A stretch of DNA of 64,000 bases from Chondrosia reniformis (GCA_947172415.1 OX359193.1:3094501-3158500), one strand, 5' to 3'. Positions 45,257-58,890 are shown, counted from the first letter of the stretch. The notes: generated by a model from the sequence alone, not told the origin. A program made the numbers and translations.

Positions 45257-46535
45257 TACTGGCTATATGTAGTAGTTGTGTGAACTAGTTATATGTACTA
45301 GTTGTGTGTATTAGTTGTATGTACTAGTTGTATTTATTAGAAGTATGTACTAGTTATATGTTCTAATTATTAGTTGTATGTACTAGTTTTATGTACTTGT
45401 TGTAGATCCTTGTACTTGTTATACTAGGTACTAGGAAGGTACTAGTTGTATGTACTAGAAACTAGTTTTATGTACTATATAATTGTATGTACTAGCTTTA
45501 TGAACTATTTGTATATACTCGTTGTATATGGTAGTTGAGTTGTATTTACAATTTGCATGTATTAGTTATATGTTTGTGAACTAGTTATATGTACCAGTTG
45601 TATGCACTAGCTGTATGTACTAGTTGTATGCACTAGATATCAATCATTTGTATGTACAAGTTGTATGTACTAGTTGTATGCACTAGATGTATGTACTATT
45701 TACATGTATTAGTTATATGTAGTAGTTGTGTGGACCAGTTATATGTGCTAGTTGTACCTATTGGTTGTATAAACTAGTTGTATGGACTATTTGTATGTTC
45801 TAGTTGTAGGTTCTAATACTAGTTATACTATGTACTAGGGAAGTACTAGTTGTATGCGCTTAATACTAATTGTACGTACTGGTCGTATGATCTAATTATA
45901 TGTATTAGATGTGTGGACAAGTTGTGGGTAATTGTTGTATGTACTAGTTATATGTATTAGTTGTATGTACTAAGTGTATGTCCTTTACCAGTTGTTTGTT
46001 TTAGAACTAGTTATATTTACTAGTTTTAGGTACTAATTGTATGTACTCGTTGCTACTTGTATTTACTAAGTACTAGTTGTATGTACTTGTTACTAGTTGT
46101 ATGAACCAGTTGTAGGTATTATATAGTTGTATGTACTCCTTGCTACGTGTATGTACTAGTTCAATGTATTAGTTTATATACTAGTACTAGTTAAAGTTAC
46201 TAATTGTAGATACCATTTGAATATACTAGTTCTATGTTTGAGTTGTATATACTAGTTATATGAACTAGTCCTAGTACAAATTGTAAGTAATCGATGTACG
46301 TACTAATTGTATGTACAAGTTGTATGTACTAGTTCTATGTACTATTTGTACGTACTCGTTACTAGTTGTATGTACCAGTTGTACGTTGTAGTTTTATTCT
46401 AGTCTGGTTATATATACTAATTGTAGGTACTAACTGTATGTACTTTTTGTATGTGCAAGTAGTATATACAAGTTATGTTTGCTAGTTGTAAGTACTAGTC
46501 GAAAGTCCTATGTTCTAGTTATATGCGCTATTTTT
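45257..46535. repeat. 13-bp satellite array
   Basis: Continues the array interrupted by the DDE transposon: the first bases resume exactly at the TA target. Confidence 0.95.
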
Positions 46536-46866
46536 GCGGTGCCACGGGCGCCCCTATATTGTTTTCAGAAATTATGTTAACCTATGGCTTCCTGTTCGTA
46601 GTCTTGTATATATATATATATACATAGATATATCTGTCAAAAAAAGGCGGACGTTCGGCTAGCTTTCGTTTTCTAGCTTAAAATTAGCTTTCTCTTCCTT
46701 AGCGTAGAACATTGAACGAACGAAATGGACTTAAAAGCCACCCTTACTAATACTATGTAATGTAAAGCTTACGCAAAAACGTTTTCTACGAGATATGGCT
46801 TTGAAAAATTGACGGCCAGAAAGAGTTGATCAGAAATCGGTTAACCATATATCTATGAGAACCAGC
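46536..46866. other. Non-satellite sequence left of an inverted palindrome
   Basis: Sequence with a TA microsatellite near 46595-46625, no gene and no match elsewhere in the window that I could see. Its right border is the reverse-oriented palindrome, as at 13287 where non-satellite DNA also abuts it. Confidence 0.6.
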
Positions 46867-46931
46867 CAAGTAGTTTGAGTTTACTTAGGGGCACCTGGCG
46901 CCCCACGACTTTTTTAAACTCGAACTCCTTG
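46867..46931. repeat. 65-bp palindrome, reverse orientation
   Basis: Diverged copy with its centre inverted relative to the forward copies; the right arm has ACTCCTTG where others have ACTACTTG. It begins a satellite block at its right side. Confidence 0.85.
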
Positions 46932-48465
46932 TTATGTACTAATTATTATGTACTAGTTGCATGTACTATAGTTGTATGTATCATTTTTTTGTAGTCCTTC
47001 TATGTACTAATTCTATGTACTAGGTTAATGTACTACTTGTATGTTCTAATTGTATGAACTAGTTGTATGTACTAATTGGAAGTACTTTCTAGTACTAGTT
47101 ATATGAACTAGTGTTAGCATTAGTTGAATGTACTGGTTGTATACACTAATTGTGTGTGTACTAGTTGTATGAACTAGTTATATGTACTATTTGTATGTAC
47201 TAGTTGTGTTTACTAGTTGTATGTACAAGTTGTACTTATTAGTTCTATGTACTAGTAGTGTGTACTCATTGCTACCTCTGAGTACTAGTTCTATGTAGTA
47301 GTTTTATATACTAGTACTAGTTATATTTACTAGATGTATGTACTAGTTGTATGTACTAGTTATATGTGCATGTTCTAGTTATATGTTCTAGTTATATGTT
47401 CTAGTTGTATGTACAAGTTGTATGTACTAATTTAATGTGTATGTTTCAATCATAGGTACTAGTTGTAAGTACAAGTTGTATGAAGTAGTTGTTAGCCTAG
47501 TTGTATGTGCTAGTTGTATAAACTAGTTTTATGTACTAGTACTAGTTATATGTACTAGTACTAGTTATATTTACTAGTGGTAAGTACAAAATTTATGTGC
47601 CAATATAGGCTGTATGCACTAGTTATATATATGTGTATATATGGACTAGTTGTATGTGCTAGTACTAGTAAGTTTTTAGTACTAGTTAATCTAGTTACTA
47701 AGTAGGCACTAGTTATATTTAATACTAGTTGGAGTTCTAGTTTAATGTTGTAGTTGTATGTACTATTTATATGTGTATGTTAAAGTCATAGGTACTAGTT
47801 GTTGGTACAAGTTGTATGAAGTAGTTGTTCGCACAAGTTGTATGTGCTAGTTGCGTGTACTAGTTGTATGCACTAGTTATATGCATTACTTGTTTGTACT
47901 TGTTATACGTACTAGTAGAATGTACTAGTAGTGTATACTAGTTGTATGTACTAGTTTTATGTTATAGTTGTATGTACTAGTTATATACTAATGTATGTAC
48001 TAGTGTTATGTACTAGTTGTACGTAGTAGCACTGGTTATATTTACTATTTGTAGGTATAAGTTGTATGTACTAGTTGTATGTAATAGTTGTATGTTCTAA
48101 TTGTATGAACTAATTTTATGTACTAGTTGTATGTACTGGTTATATACTTGTTGTATGTATTAGTTGTATAAACTAGTGGTATGTTCTACTTGTGTGTACT
48201 AGTTTTATGTATTAACTGTATATTAGTTATGTACCAATTGCATGTGCTAGTTCTAATATGTACTAGTACTTGTAATATTTACTAGTTGTAGGTACTAGTT
48301 TTATGAACTAGTTGTATGTACTAGTACTAGTACTAGATATATTCAGTAGTTATATTAGTTGGAGGTCTAGTTTGATGTACTTGCTCTATGTAGTATTTAT
48401 ATGTACCATTATATGTGAATGTTCTAGTCATAGGTACTAACTGTAAGTACAAATTGTATGAAATA
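46932..48465. repeat. 13-bp satellite array
   Basis: Degenerate 13-bp units between a reverse palindrome on the left and boundary module 4 on the right, the same arrangement as 13287-14013. Confidence 0.95.
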
Positions 48466-49290
48466 GCTTACCAAAGACCGTTCCTAGGATTAAAATGGCC
48501 GCAGAACTGGATTAAATGGTCCCCGAAGCTATACAACCTATCAACGAATTAAAAATGGCTGCTGATTTCGAAAATATGGACTATGAAGCCCTACCGAAGA
48601 CCGTTTCTAGGTTAAAAATGGCCGCCAAATTTGATTAAAAGGTCCCTGAAGCTCTAAGACCTATCTCTGAGTTAAATATAAGAGTTGTAAATAGTAGCTA
48701 TCTGCTAGTTGTATATTCAAGTTGTACGTTCTAGTACTATGTACTCATTCTATGAAATACTTGTAAGACCATTCCTAGGATAAAATGGCCTCCGAACTTG
48801 ATAAAAGTATCCCCGAAGCTCTACGACTTATAGCCGATTTCAAACATATAGGCTATGAATCAGTACCGAAGTCTGTTCCTAGGATAACAAGTAGTTCGAG
48901 TTTAAAAACTTGTGGGGCTTCCGCCCCCGAATTTACTCGAACTACTTGGCTGCATCGTTGGGCTTTGACATATTACTCTTTATCCTAACGATTGAGGATG
49001 CTTAAGTGTCCTAAAAATTATAAATAGCGACAGAAAAGCTTCGTTAACTAAAGCTTCCTGAACGCCACCATTTGCAAAAACGATGTATTGAAGTATAAAT
49101 TAAGTGTTAAAATAGTTGCGGATGAACTCATATTATACATCTATCGACGTATAAAATGTGTTATAATAGTTGCGTATGAACTCGTATTATATATATATAT
49201 ATACATATCCGTAACATTAAGCCGTACATAAATCGTGTTACGAACACAATAGAAGGGGCTGCCGAACTCTATTAAAGGGTCCCCCTGTTT
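48466..49290. repeat. Macrosatellite boundary module, copy 4
   Basis: 121-bp units (anchors near 48471 and 48594), then about 90 bp of 13-bp satellite inserted inside a unit (about 48677-48764), then the last unit, palindrome 48888-48948, tail, 56-bp units, short AT tract, and end segment. The internal satellite patch suggests recombination between array and module. Confidence 0.88.
48888..48948. repeat. 61-bp palindrome, forward orientation
   Basis: Intact outer arms; one base shorter in the GC-rich centre. Confidence 0.9.
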
Positions 49291-49935
49291 GTATTATTTA
49301 TATATACTAGTTATATTTTTATGTATTAGTTATATGTGATAGGTGTTTGTACTATTTATATGCACTAGTTATATTTTTATGTATTAGTTATATGTAATAG
49401 GTGTGTGTACTAGTTATATGTACTAGTTGTATGTATATACTAGTTGTGTGTTTTAGTTGTATGTACTAGTTGTATGTACTAGTTGAATGTACTAGTTGTA
49501 GGTTCTTGTACTAGTTATACTTGGTACTAGGAGGTAGTTGTTGTATGTACTAGTTGTACGTACTAGTTTTATGAACTAGGTGTATGTACTAGTTGCACGT
49601 ACTATTTATAATAATTGGATATATGTGTATGAACTAGTTATATATAGTAGGTGAATGTACTAGTTATATGTCCTAGTTGCTTTTACTTGTATGTAGTAGC
49701 TATGTACTACTTGTGTATACAAGTTGTACGTTCTAGTATTGTGTTCTCGTTCTATGAACTAATTGTATGTACTAGTTTATAGTTGTATTTACTAGTTGTA
49801 TGTACTCTTTGTATATATGTACTATGTATGTACTATTTATAAGTACCAGTTATATGTGTATAGACTAGTTATATCCACTAGTTGTATGCACTAGCTGTAA
49901 GTACTAGTTGTATATACTATATATAATTACAAGGT
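49291..49935. repeat. 13-bp satellite array
   Basis: Degenerate units up to the target site of the retroelement. The last ten bases (ATTACAAGGT) are the left target duplication. Confidence 0.95.
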
Positions 49936-52351
49936 TAAATAAAATAATAATGTGCATAATCATTCTAAATAGTCAAATAAAAACATTGTGTGTTGGGGGA
50001 GAAGTCCCCCTCGCTGTGGCCGCATTGCCCCGCTGGACAGCCACCGCAATACCTTGCATCAGGAACTGCAAGGAGCGTGGCTCCACAGTCTCAGCCCTGA
50101 TCCTGTGACCCAGCTCCTTGATGAAAGTAATGGCCTCTGGCCCAAAAACCCCTGATGTTTCATTTGCAAATGGAACGAAATGGTGGCTGGTACCAAGAAG
50201 GGTGTACTTCTGGGTTTTTGCCTTCTCTGCTTGGCTGGCCACCAGCCCTGCTTCCCTTGCAGCGAGGGCTATAGTGGAAGGGGCGAATGTATCAGGGCAA
50301 GTGGCATCCCATACCAGTGTCCGTCCGTTCCTCCAGGGCATCACTGAGATCCCATCCGGCCTTCTTCCATCAGAGCGTGCGTGCCCGTGGGCTCCAGGAG
50401 AGAGGGGATCTTTGCTGAGGCCAGTGACCGTTTGAGAAGGTCATTCACTGCTGCATGTCTTGGGTGCCGGCCCTGACTCCTCCTGCAGCTAAGGCCGTGC
50501 AAACCCAAATGGTCCACTTCAGCGCCACACTGATGACATTTGTGGGGTCTGCACAGGGCAACCCCTAGGAGGAGCCCCACCGCTACTCAAAGCACCTCAT
50601 CATCCATTCGGAGACCAATAGCCGACATTGGAGGCACATGTAGCCATTCACCCGACTCCTTCCTCTGAGATGCCAGCAGACGAGCTTGAGCTAACTCATC
50701 AGGAGCTTCCCTCACAAGGGCTTCTGCTGCTGCTGTCACCACGGGGCCATCCCAAGCCTTCTGATGAAAAGAGTCAGGGGCACATGGAGCTGGTTCTTTG
50801 TTGCCCTGTTGCCAGACTACCAATGCCTCTGTGGCTGCTGGGAATGAGGAGTTCAGCAGTCTTTGGGGCAGGATCTGCTGGACAAGCTGTGCACAAACCG
50901 CAGCCAATCCTATTTAAGCAGAAGGTGCAAGCTGGGTTGTGCTATGAACTCCCAGCCCACCAGCTCGGACTGGGAGAGACGCTTGGGTCCATGCAGAGTC
51001 AGAGAGGTTGACATTTAGGATGGTGCCCAGCAAAGATCTAAGGAGGGAGTCAAAATCATGCAGGGCGGGACGAGGAAGCATGGTGAGGAGCGCAGGATGT
51101 ACAGCACTTTGGGGATGGCCAGGGTATTGCATAAAAGACAGAAGGCATCGTGAGCACGTAAAAGCTGTAGCCTGCTCCCCAGGGTCTGAAGTGACTTTGT
51201 TCTCTTTAGGATGGTTTCTTGAATGCCACTGGCAGTGCCAATGGGAGACCCAAGCAAAGTGGCATGGTCTCGCCCTGTCACACTGAGACCTGGGACAGCA
51301 CGAAGCATGGCTGACCTTGTGGTGCTGTCATCACAAATGACTTCTGACTTGTCTCGATTGAGTTGGAGACCTAGCTCCCCTGCCATTCGTTCCACCATGC
51401 TGAAATCCTCCAGGACCTCCTCCAAGCTGCCACCAAGTGTGCCATCATCTAAGAAGAAAACATTGAACTCGCTTTGCAACTGTTGCACCAAGTCATGGAT
51501 AGCAAGGCAGAAGAGCAATGGGCCGAGGGGGTCACCCTGTTCCACACCTTCTGAGGATGGTATAATGTCTTCCCCAAAGAAAAGGAAGGAAGGAGCACTC
51601 TAGGCACAGGTGACCAAAGGGAGCAACTCAGGTGCCAGCTGCTTCACAGCAGCAATCATCTTATCTCGACAAAGGCAGTTAAAAGCATTCCTAAAGTCAA
51701 GCTTCAAGATGAGGTGCCCAGGCTGCAGGTTGTAGAGGAAGATGCGGCTAGCATGAACAGCGGCCTCCGCTCCCAAGGGTACACCAAATCCCAATTGGTG
51801 AGGTGCCAGGAGTGCTCCCATGGCTTCCTTCATGCAGGCACCTGCGCACTTTGCCACAAGGCGACGCAATGTGCACCCAACGGCGATTGGTCTCAAACCT
51901 CCACCCTTTTTGTTCAAAGCAATCAGAGTGGCTCCAAAGAAGGAGGCCTGAGCCGGGACAGCAGTTTCACCTCTCAGCACACAATTCACAAAAAAGGTGA
52001 CAGATCGAAGCAACATCTGCCCACCCCCAGAGCTGACTTACTTATCATGTCCTTCAGGTGTTGCGGACGCAGGGCATCTGGGCCACCAGTGGAACCACAA
52101 GGGAAAGAGCAGATGGCTCTTGCTACCTCGTCCTCTGATACCTGGACTGGCATTGGTTGATCCTCGGTGGACACTAGTGGAATAGCAGAATCCGGGTGGG
52201 GCAGAGGATGCTTTTCCCGAAGGGTGGCAAGCGTTTCACTGCTAGGGACTGCAATACTGTCTTCAGAAGAGGCAAGACGAACTGCCCCTTTAAAATCTCC
52301 TTCCTCTAGTTTAGCAGAAACTCTCCCTGCTATATAATATAATAATAATAT
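49936..52351 (-). mobile_element. 5'-truncated non-LTR retrotransposon with RT and restriction-like endonuclease
   Basis: It is bounded by a 10-bp target duplication ATTACAAGGT (49926-49935 and 52352-52361); uninterrupted satellite at about 15406-15430 shows the empty site. The 3' end on the minus strand lies at 49936 with an AT-rich simple-sequence tail. The element starts inside the coding region, so it is 5' truncated. GC content is clearly higher than in the satellite. RT, then CCHC, then a PD-(D/E)XK-like endonuclease is the order of the R2/R4/NeSL/Hero group. Confidence 0.88.
49973..52330 (-). pseudogene. RT-RLE polyprotein remnant (non-LTR retrotransposon)
   Basis: Reading the minus strand: the first coding part reads KLEEGDFKGAVRLASSED, then STGGPDALRPQHLKDM, a frame change near 51995-52015, FGATLIALNKKGGGLRPIAV and LDFRNAFNC (RT motifs), an in-frame stop at 51600-51602, EQGDPLGPLLF, then FLDDGTLGG (catalytic Asp pair about 51444-51449). 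A frame change near 51080-51130, a stop at 50914-50916 and a TGA at 50587-50589 follow. The CCHC finger CHQCGAEVDHLGLHGLSC lies at about 50485-50540. After another frame change near 50375, RRPDG (about 50351) and LVWDATCPDT (about 50305) fit the endonuclease core. The C-terminus ends at 49973. A dead copy; family assignment is from motifs only. Confidence 0.87.
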
Positions 52352-53149
52352 ATTACAAGGTATATGTGTATTTACTGGGTATATGTAGTAGGTATATGTA
52401 ATAGTTATTTGACCTAGTTGTTTGGTCTAGTGGCATGTACTAGTTGAATGTCATAGTTGCAAGTACTAATTGCATGATCTAGTTGTGTGTATTATTTGGT
52501 ATATACTAGTTGTATGTACTAGTAGAATGTACTAATTGTATGCACGAGTTTTATGTACTAGTCCTAGTTATATTTACTCGTTGTAGATACTAGTTGTATG
52601 TAGTAATTGTATGTAGTAGTTGTTTGTTCGAATTGTTTGTACTAGTGGAATGTACTAATTGTATGTAATAGTTATGTACCAGTTGTAGGAACTAGTTGTA
52701 TGTATATACTAGTCATAAATATTAGCTATGAACTAGTTGCATATACAAGTTGTGTGTTCTAGTATTATGTACTCGTTCTATGAACTAGTAGTATGTACTA
52801 CTTTCTAGTTGTACACACTAGTAGTATGTACTAGTTGTATGTACTATGTGTATGTACTAGTTGTTGGTTCATGTACTAGTTGTACTAGGTACTAGATGGG
52901 TTGTAGTTGTATGTACTAGATACTAGTTGCATGTACTAGTTGTATATACTAGTTTTATGAACTAGTTGTATGTACTATTTATATGTACTAGATGTATGTA
53001 TTAGTTGTATGTGGCAGTTGTATGTGGTAGTTGTATGTTCTATTTGTAGATTCTAATGCTAGTTATATTAGGTACTAGGTAGGTTCTAGTTTTATGCACT
53101 GGATACTAGTTGTATGTACTAGTTATTTGCACTAGTTATGTGCGAGTAG
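52352..53149. repeat. 13-bp satellite array
   Basis: Resumes at the right target duplication of the retroelement and continues to the SINE copy. Confidence 0.93.
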
Positions 53150-53304
53150 TATGAATAATCGATGGGATAATCAAACCACAAGTAATAATCAATGAAACAT
53201 CATAAAGAGGGAAAAACACGAAAGAAGCAATTGCTGGGAATTGAACCCAGGACAGCTGGTTATGACCACCAGTTGCTCTGCCACTGAGCTACAACTGCCA
53301 CAGC
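53150..53304 (-). mobile_element. tRNA-Met-derived SINE, copy 1
   Basis: The minus strand has a tRNA-like head at 53298-53226: acceptor GCAGTTG/CAATTGC, A-box-like TAGCTCAGTGGCA, B-box GGTTCAATTCC. The loop contains CAT but is two bases too long or lacks T33, so this is not a functional tRNA. About 75 bp of body follows at 53225-53150, shared with the copy at 59964. Pol III transcription from the internal boxes is the expected mode for such elements. Confidence 0.8.
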
Positions 53305-56300
53305 ATACATGTATTAGTTTTACGTATATAAGAGTTGTATGTAGTAGCTATCTACTAGTTGTATATACCAGTTGTACGTTCTAGTATTATGCACTCATTC
53401 TATGAAATACTTGTATATACTAGTTTCTTGTTATAAGTAATATTTTTATGTACTATTCGTATGTACTATTTGTATTTACTATTTATAAGTACCAGTTATA
53501 TGTGTATGTACTAGTTAATTGTACTAGATGTATGTACTATTTATATGTACTGGCTATATGTAGTAGTTGTGTGAACTAGTTATATGTACTAGTTGTATGT
53601 ATTAGTTGTATGTACTAGTTGTATTTATTAGAAGTGTGTACTAGTCATATGGTCTAATTATTAGTTGTATGAACTAGTTATATGTACTAGGTTGTAGTTG
53701 TAGGCACTAGTTTAATGGACTTCTTACATGTAATATGCGTATGTACTATTTATATGTACTAGTAAAATATTTATTTATTAGTTATATGTAGTAGGTGTGT
53801 GTACTAGTTATATGTAGTAGTTGCAAGTACTAGATGTATTCACGAGTTGTATGGACTAGTTCTAGCTATATTTACTAATTGTGAGTACTAGTTGTATGTA
53901 ATAGTTGTATATAGTTGTTCTATGTACAAATTGTATGAACTAGCTGTGTGTTCTAGTTGTATTAATATATACTAGTTGTATGTACTAGTTTTATGTTCTT
54001 GTTTTAGATTCTTGTACTACTTATACTAGGTACTAGGAAGGTACTAGTCGTATGTACTAGAAACTAGTTTTATGTACTAGTTCTATGCACTAGAAATGAA
54101 TCAGTTGTATGTACAGGTTGTATGTACTAGTTGTATTTACTAGGTGTTTGTACTAGTTATATGTTTTAATTATTAGTTGTATGAACTAGTTATATGTACT
54201 AGTTGTATGTACTAGTTGTGTGTACTACATGTGTGTACTAGTTATATGTAGTAGTTGTATGGTCTAGGTGTATGTACTAGCTGTATTTACTAGTTTGTAG
54301 TTGTAAGTACTAGTTTTATGTACTACTTATATGTACTATACGTAAGTACTATTTATATTTACTAGTTAAATGTTTATGTATTAGTTATATGTAGCAGGTG
54401 TTTGTACTAGTTATATGTACTAGTTGCAAGTACTAGTTGTATTCACTAGTTGTATGGACTAGAACTAGGTATGTTTACTAGTTGTAGGTACTAGTTGTAT
54501 GTGGTAGTTGTATGTAGTAGTTCTAAGTACAAATTGTATGAACTAGTTTTGTGTTCTAGTTGTATGTATATACTAGCTGTATGTACTAGCTATGTACTAG
54601 TTGTATGTTCTAGTTGTATGTACTAGTTTGATGTACTAGTTGTATTTACTAGGTGTATGTACTAGTTATATGTACTAGTTGTAGGTTCTGGTATTAGCAA
54701 AACTAGTTACTAAGTAGGTACTATTTGTATGTACAAGTACTAGTTATATTAACTAGTTATAGGTACTGGATATATGTACTAGTTGAATGTACTAGTTGTG
54801 TATACAAGTTGCATGTTATAACTGTATGTATTAGTTATGTACTAGTTGTATGTACTAGTTCTAATAACTAGTTGTATGTATTAGGTGTATGTACTAATTG
54901 TATGTAATAGTTGTATGTACTAGTTGTACTCCTAGTTGTATGAACAAGTTGTATGTACTAGTACTAGTTATATTCAGTAGTTGAATTAGTTGGAGGTCTA
55001 GTTTGATGTACTAGTTGTATGTACTATTTATATGTACCAGTTATATGTGAATGTTCTAGTCATAGGTACTAATTGTGAGTACAAATTGTATGAACTAGTT
55101 GTTACTATTAAATGTATGTGCAAGTTGTATGAACCAGTTGTATATACTAGTTGTTTGTACTAGTTGTAAGTACTGGTTATATGTACTAGTTATGTACTAG
55201 TTATATGAACTAGTTTTATGTCCTAGTTGAATGTGCTACTTGTATGTACTAGTTGTATGGACTATTTGTATGTACTAGTTGTATGCACTAGGTGTGTGTA
55301 CTAGTTTTGTGTACTAGTTGTAAGTTCTAGTATTAGTAATACTAGATACTAAGTAGGTATTAGTTGTATGTACAAGGTGTAGTTATATCAACTAGTTGTA
55401 GGTACTAATTATATGTACTAGCTGAATGTAATAGCTGCATGTACTAATTATATATATTAATTACTAGTTGTACATACTAGCACTGGTTCTATTTACTAGT
55501 TGTAGGTACTAGTTGTATGTAATAGTTGAATGTAATAGTTGAATGAACTAGTTGTATGTACTAGTATTAGTTATATTTACTAGTTGTAAGTATTAGTTGG
55601 ATATATTAATTGTATGTACTGGTTGTGTGTATTAGTGGTATGTATTAACTGTATGTATTAGCTATGTACTAGATGCATGTACTAGTTCTAATAACTAGTT
55701 GCATTTACTAATACTGGTAATATTTACTAGTTGTAGGTACTAGTTTTATGCACTAGTTGTTTGTACTAGTGCAAGCTATATTTACTAATTATAGGTATTA
55801 GTTTTATGTAGTAGCTGTATGTTCTAATTGTTTGAACTACTAATTGTATGTACCAGTTATATGTACTCTTTGTATGTACTAGTTATATGTGTATGTACTA
55901 GTTATATGCACTAGTTGGGTACTATTTATAGGTACTAGTTGTAAGTTCTAGTACTAGTAAAATTAGGTACTAAGTAGGTTCTCGTTGTAAGTTCTAATTG
56001 CAAATACTAGTTGTATGTACTAGTTGTATACCAGTTGTATGTACTAGTTGTATGTGCTAGGTGTATCAACTAGTAATATGTTCTAGTACAAGTTATATAT
56101 ATTACTTATATTTAAAAGTTATATTTACTAGTTGTTTGTACTGGTTGTATGTACTAGTTGTATGTACTAGTTTAGCACTAATTCTATGGACTAGTTGTAT
56201 GTACTAGATGTATATACTAATTGTGTGAAATAATTATACGTCATAGTGGGAGTTCTAGTTTAATGTACTAGTTGTATGGACTATATATATGTACTAGGTA

Positions 56301-58180
56301 AATGTGTATGTTATAGTCATAGGTACTAGTTGTATGTGCTAGTTGTATGAACTAGTTGTATGTACTAGTTATATATACTATGGTATGTACTATTTATATG
56401 GTGTGTACTATTTGTATATACTAGTATATGTACAACTTGTGGGTTATAGTACTACTTGTAGGTTATAGTACTAGTTATACTAGGTACTAGGTAGGTGCTA
56501 GTTGTACTAGTTATGTTTACTAGTTGTAAGTACTAGTTTCATGGACTTATTGAATGTTATGGTTGTATGTACTAATTGTATGTACTAATTGTATGTACTA
56601 GTTGTATGTAGTAGTTGTATGTTCTAATTGTATGAACTAGTTGTATGTACTAGTAATGTGTACTAGTTGTAGATTCTAGTACTAGTAATACCAGATATTA
56701 AGTAGGTATTAGTTGAATGTACAAGTACTAGTTATATTAAATATTTGTAGGTACTACATATATGTACTTGTCGAATGTAATAATTGCATGTACTAACTGT
56801 ATATAATAGTTGTATATCCTAGTTGTATGTACTAGTTAATAGTTGTATAGTCTAGTTGTATGTACTAGTTGTATGAACTATTTGTATATACTTATTGTTT
56901 GAACTATTTCAATGCACTAATTGTATGTACCAGTTATGTATTAGTTATATGAACTAATTTTATGTCCTAGTTGAATGTGCTACTTATATACTAGTTATGT
57001 ACTAGCTGTATGTACTAGTTGTATGTACTAGTAATATTAACTAGTGGTATGTACTAGTAGTATTAACTAGTGGTATGTACTAGTAGTATTAACTAGTGGT
57101 ATGTACTAGTACTGGTAATATTTACTAACTGTAGGCATTAGTTGTATGTACTAGTTGTACGGACTAGGTGTATGAACTATTTATGTGTAGCAGTAATACT
57201 AGATACTAAGTAGGTATTAGTTGTTTGTACAAGTTCAATTTATATTAACTATTTGTAAGTACTAGTTATATGTACTAGTTGAATGTAATAGGTGCATGTA
57301 CTAATTATATTTTATAATTGTATGTACCAGTTGTATGTACTAGTTATGTCATAGCTGTATGTACTAGTTGTATGTACTAGTTGTTTTAACTAGTGGTTTG
57401 TACTAGTACTGGTAATATTTACTAACTGTAGGCACTAGTTGTATGTACTAGTTGTACGCACTAGCACTGGTTATATTTACTAGTTGAAGGTACTAGTTGT
57501 ATGTACTAGCACTAGTTATATTTACTAGCTGTAGGTACCAGTTGCATGGACTTGTTGAATGTTATAATTATATGTACTAATTGTATGTACTAGTTGTATG
57601 TACTAGTTGTAAGAACTAGTTATGTACTAGTTGAATGTAGTAGTTGTATTGACTAGCTGTATGTACTATTACTAGTAATATTTACTAGTTGTAAATACTA
57701 GTTGTAAGAACTAGTTGTATGTTCTAATTGTTTGAACTAGTTCTATGTACTAATTGTACTAGTAGTATTAACTAGTGGTGTGTACTAGCTGTATGTACTA
57801 GTTGTATGTACTAGTAGTATTAACTAGTGGTATGTACTAGTAGTTTTAACTAGTGGTATGTACTAGTACTGGTAATATTTACTAACTGTAGGCACTAGTT
57901 GTAAGTACTAGTTGAACATACTAGCACTGGTTATATTTACTAGTTGTAGGTACTAGGTGTATGTAGTAGTATAAGTTATATTTACTAGTTGTAGGTATTA
58001 GTTGTATTTACTAGTTGTATGTAATAATTGTATGTTCTAATTGTATGAACTAATTTTATGTACTAGTTGTATGTACTGGTTATAAACTAGTTGTATATAT
58101 TAGTTGTATAAACTAGTGGTATGTACTCGTTGTGTGTACTAGTTGTATGTATTAACTGTAAGTACAATTTGTATGAACTG
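53305..58180. repeat. 13-bp satellite array, 4.9 kb
   Basis: Degenerate units with segments paralogous to earlier arrays (for example about 53,520-54,550 against 17,460-18,520). Short local amplifications occur, such as the tandem GTATTAACTAGTGGTATG at about 57,040-57,110. Confidence 0.95.
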
Positions 58181-58890
58181 GCGTACCAAAGACCGTTCCT
58201 AGGATGAAAATGGCCCCAGAACTCGATTAAATGGTCCCCGAAGCTATACAACCTATCTCCGAGTTAAAAATGGCTGCTGATTTTGAAAATATGGGCTATG
58301 AAGTCATACCTAAGTCCGTTTGTAGGTTAAAAATGGCCACCAAATTTGATTAAAGGGTCCCCGAAGCTCTAAGACCTATCTCTGAGTTAAAAGTGTCTAC
58401 AAATTTGAATATATGGGCTATGATAGCGTACCAAAGACCGTTCCTAGGATAACAATGGCCGCTGAACTTGATAAAAGTGTCCCCAAAGCTCTACGACTAA
58501 TGTCTGAGTTAAAATGGCTGCCGATTTCAAACATATAGGCTATGAATCAGTACCAAAGACTGTTCCTAGGATAACAAGTAGTTCGAGTTTAAAAAGTCGT
58601 GGGGCTGCCGCCCCCAAATTTACTCGAACTACTTGGCCGCATCGTTGGGCTTTGACATATTACTCTTAATCCTAACGATTGAGGACGCTTAAGTGTCCTA
58701 AAAATTATAAATAGCGACAGAAAAGCTTCGTTAACTAAAGCTTCCTGAACGCCACCATTTGCAAAAACCATGTATTGACGTATAAATTAAGTGTTACAAT
58801 AGTTGCGTATGAACTCATATTATACATCTATCGACGTATAAAATGTGTTATAATAGTTGCGTATGAACTCGTATTATATATATATTTATA
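58181..58890. repeat. Macrosatellite boundary module, copy 5, left part
   Basis: Three units of about 121-122 bp (anchors near 58186, 58309, 58430 and 58552), palindrome 58575-58635, conserved tail, and two 56-bp units. The AT microsatellite is then interrupted by inserted DNA; the end segment follows at about 59561-59655. Confidence 0.9.
58575..58635. repeat. 61-bp palindrome, forward orientation
   Basis: Intact outer arms CAAGTAGTTCGAGTT and complement. The centre is slightly different from other copies. Confidence 0.9.

Noticed and set aside
51714-52160. 148-codon plus-strand open frame
   Set aside because: Antisense shadow of the reverse transcriptase coding region.
53226-53298. Functional tRNA-Met gene on the minus strand (also 60036-60108)
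   Set aside because: The anticodon arm cannot form a normal 5-bp stem with a 7-nt loop carrying T33 and CAT; shared flanking body shows a SINE.
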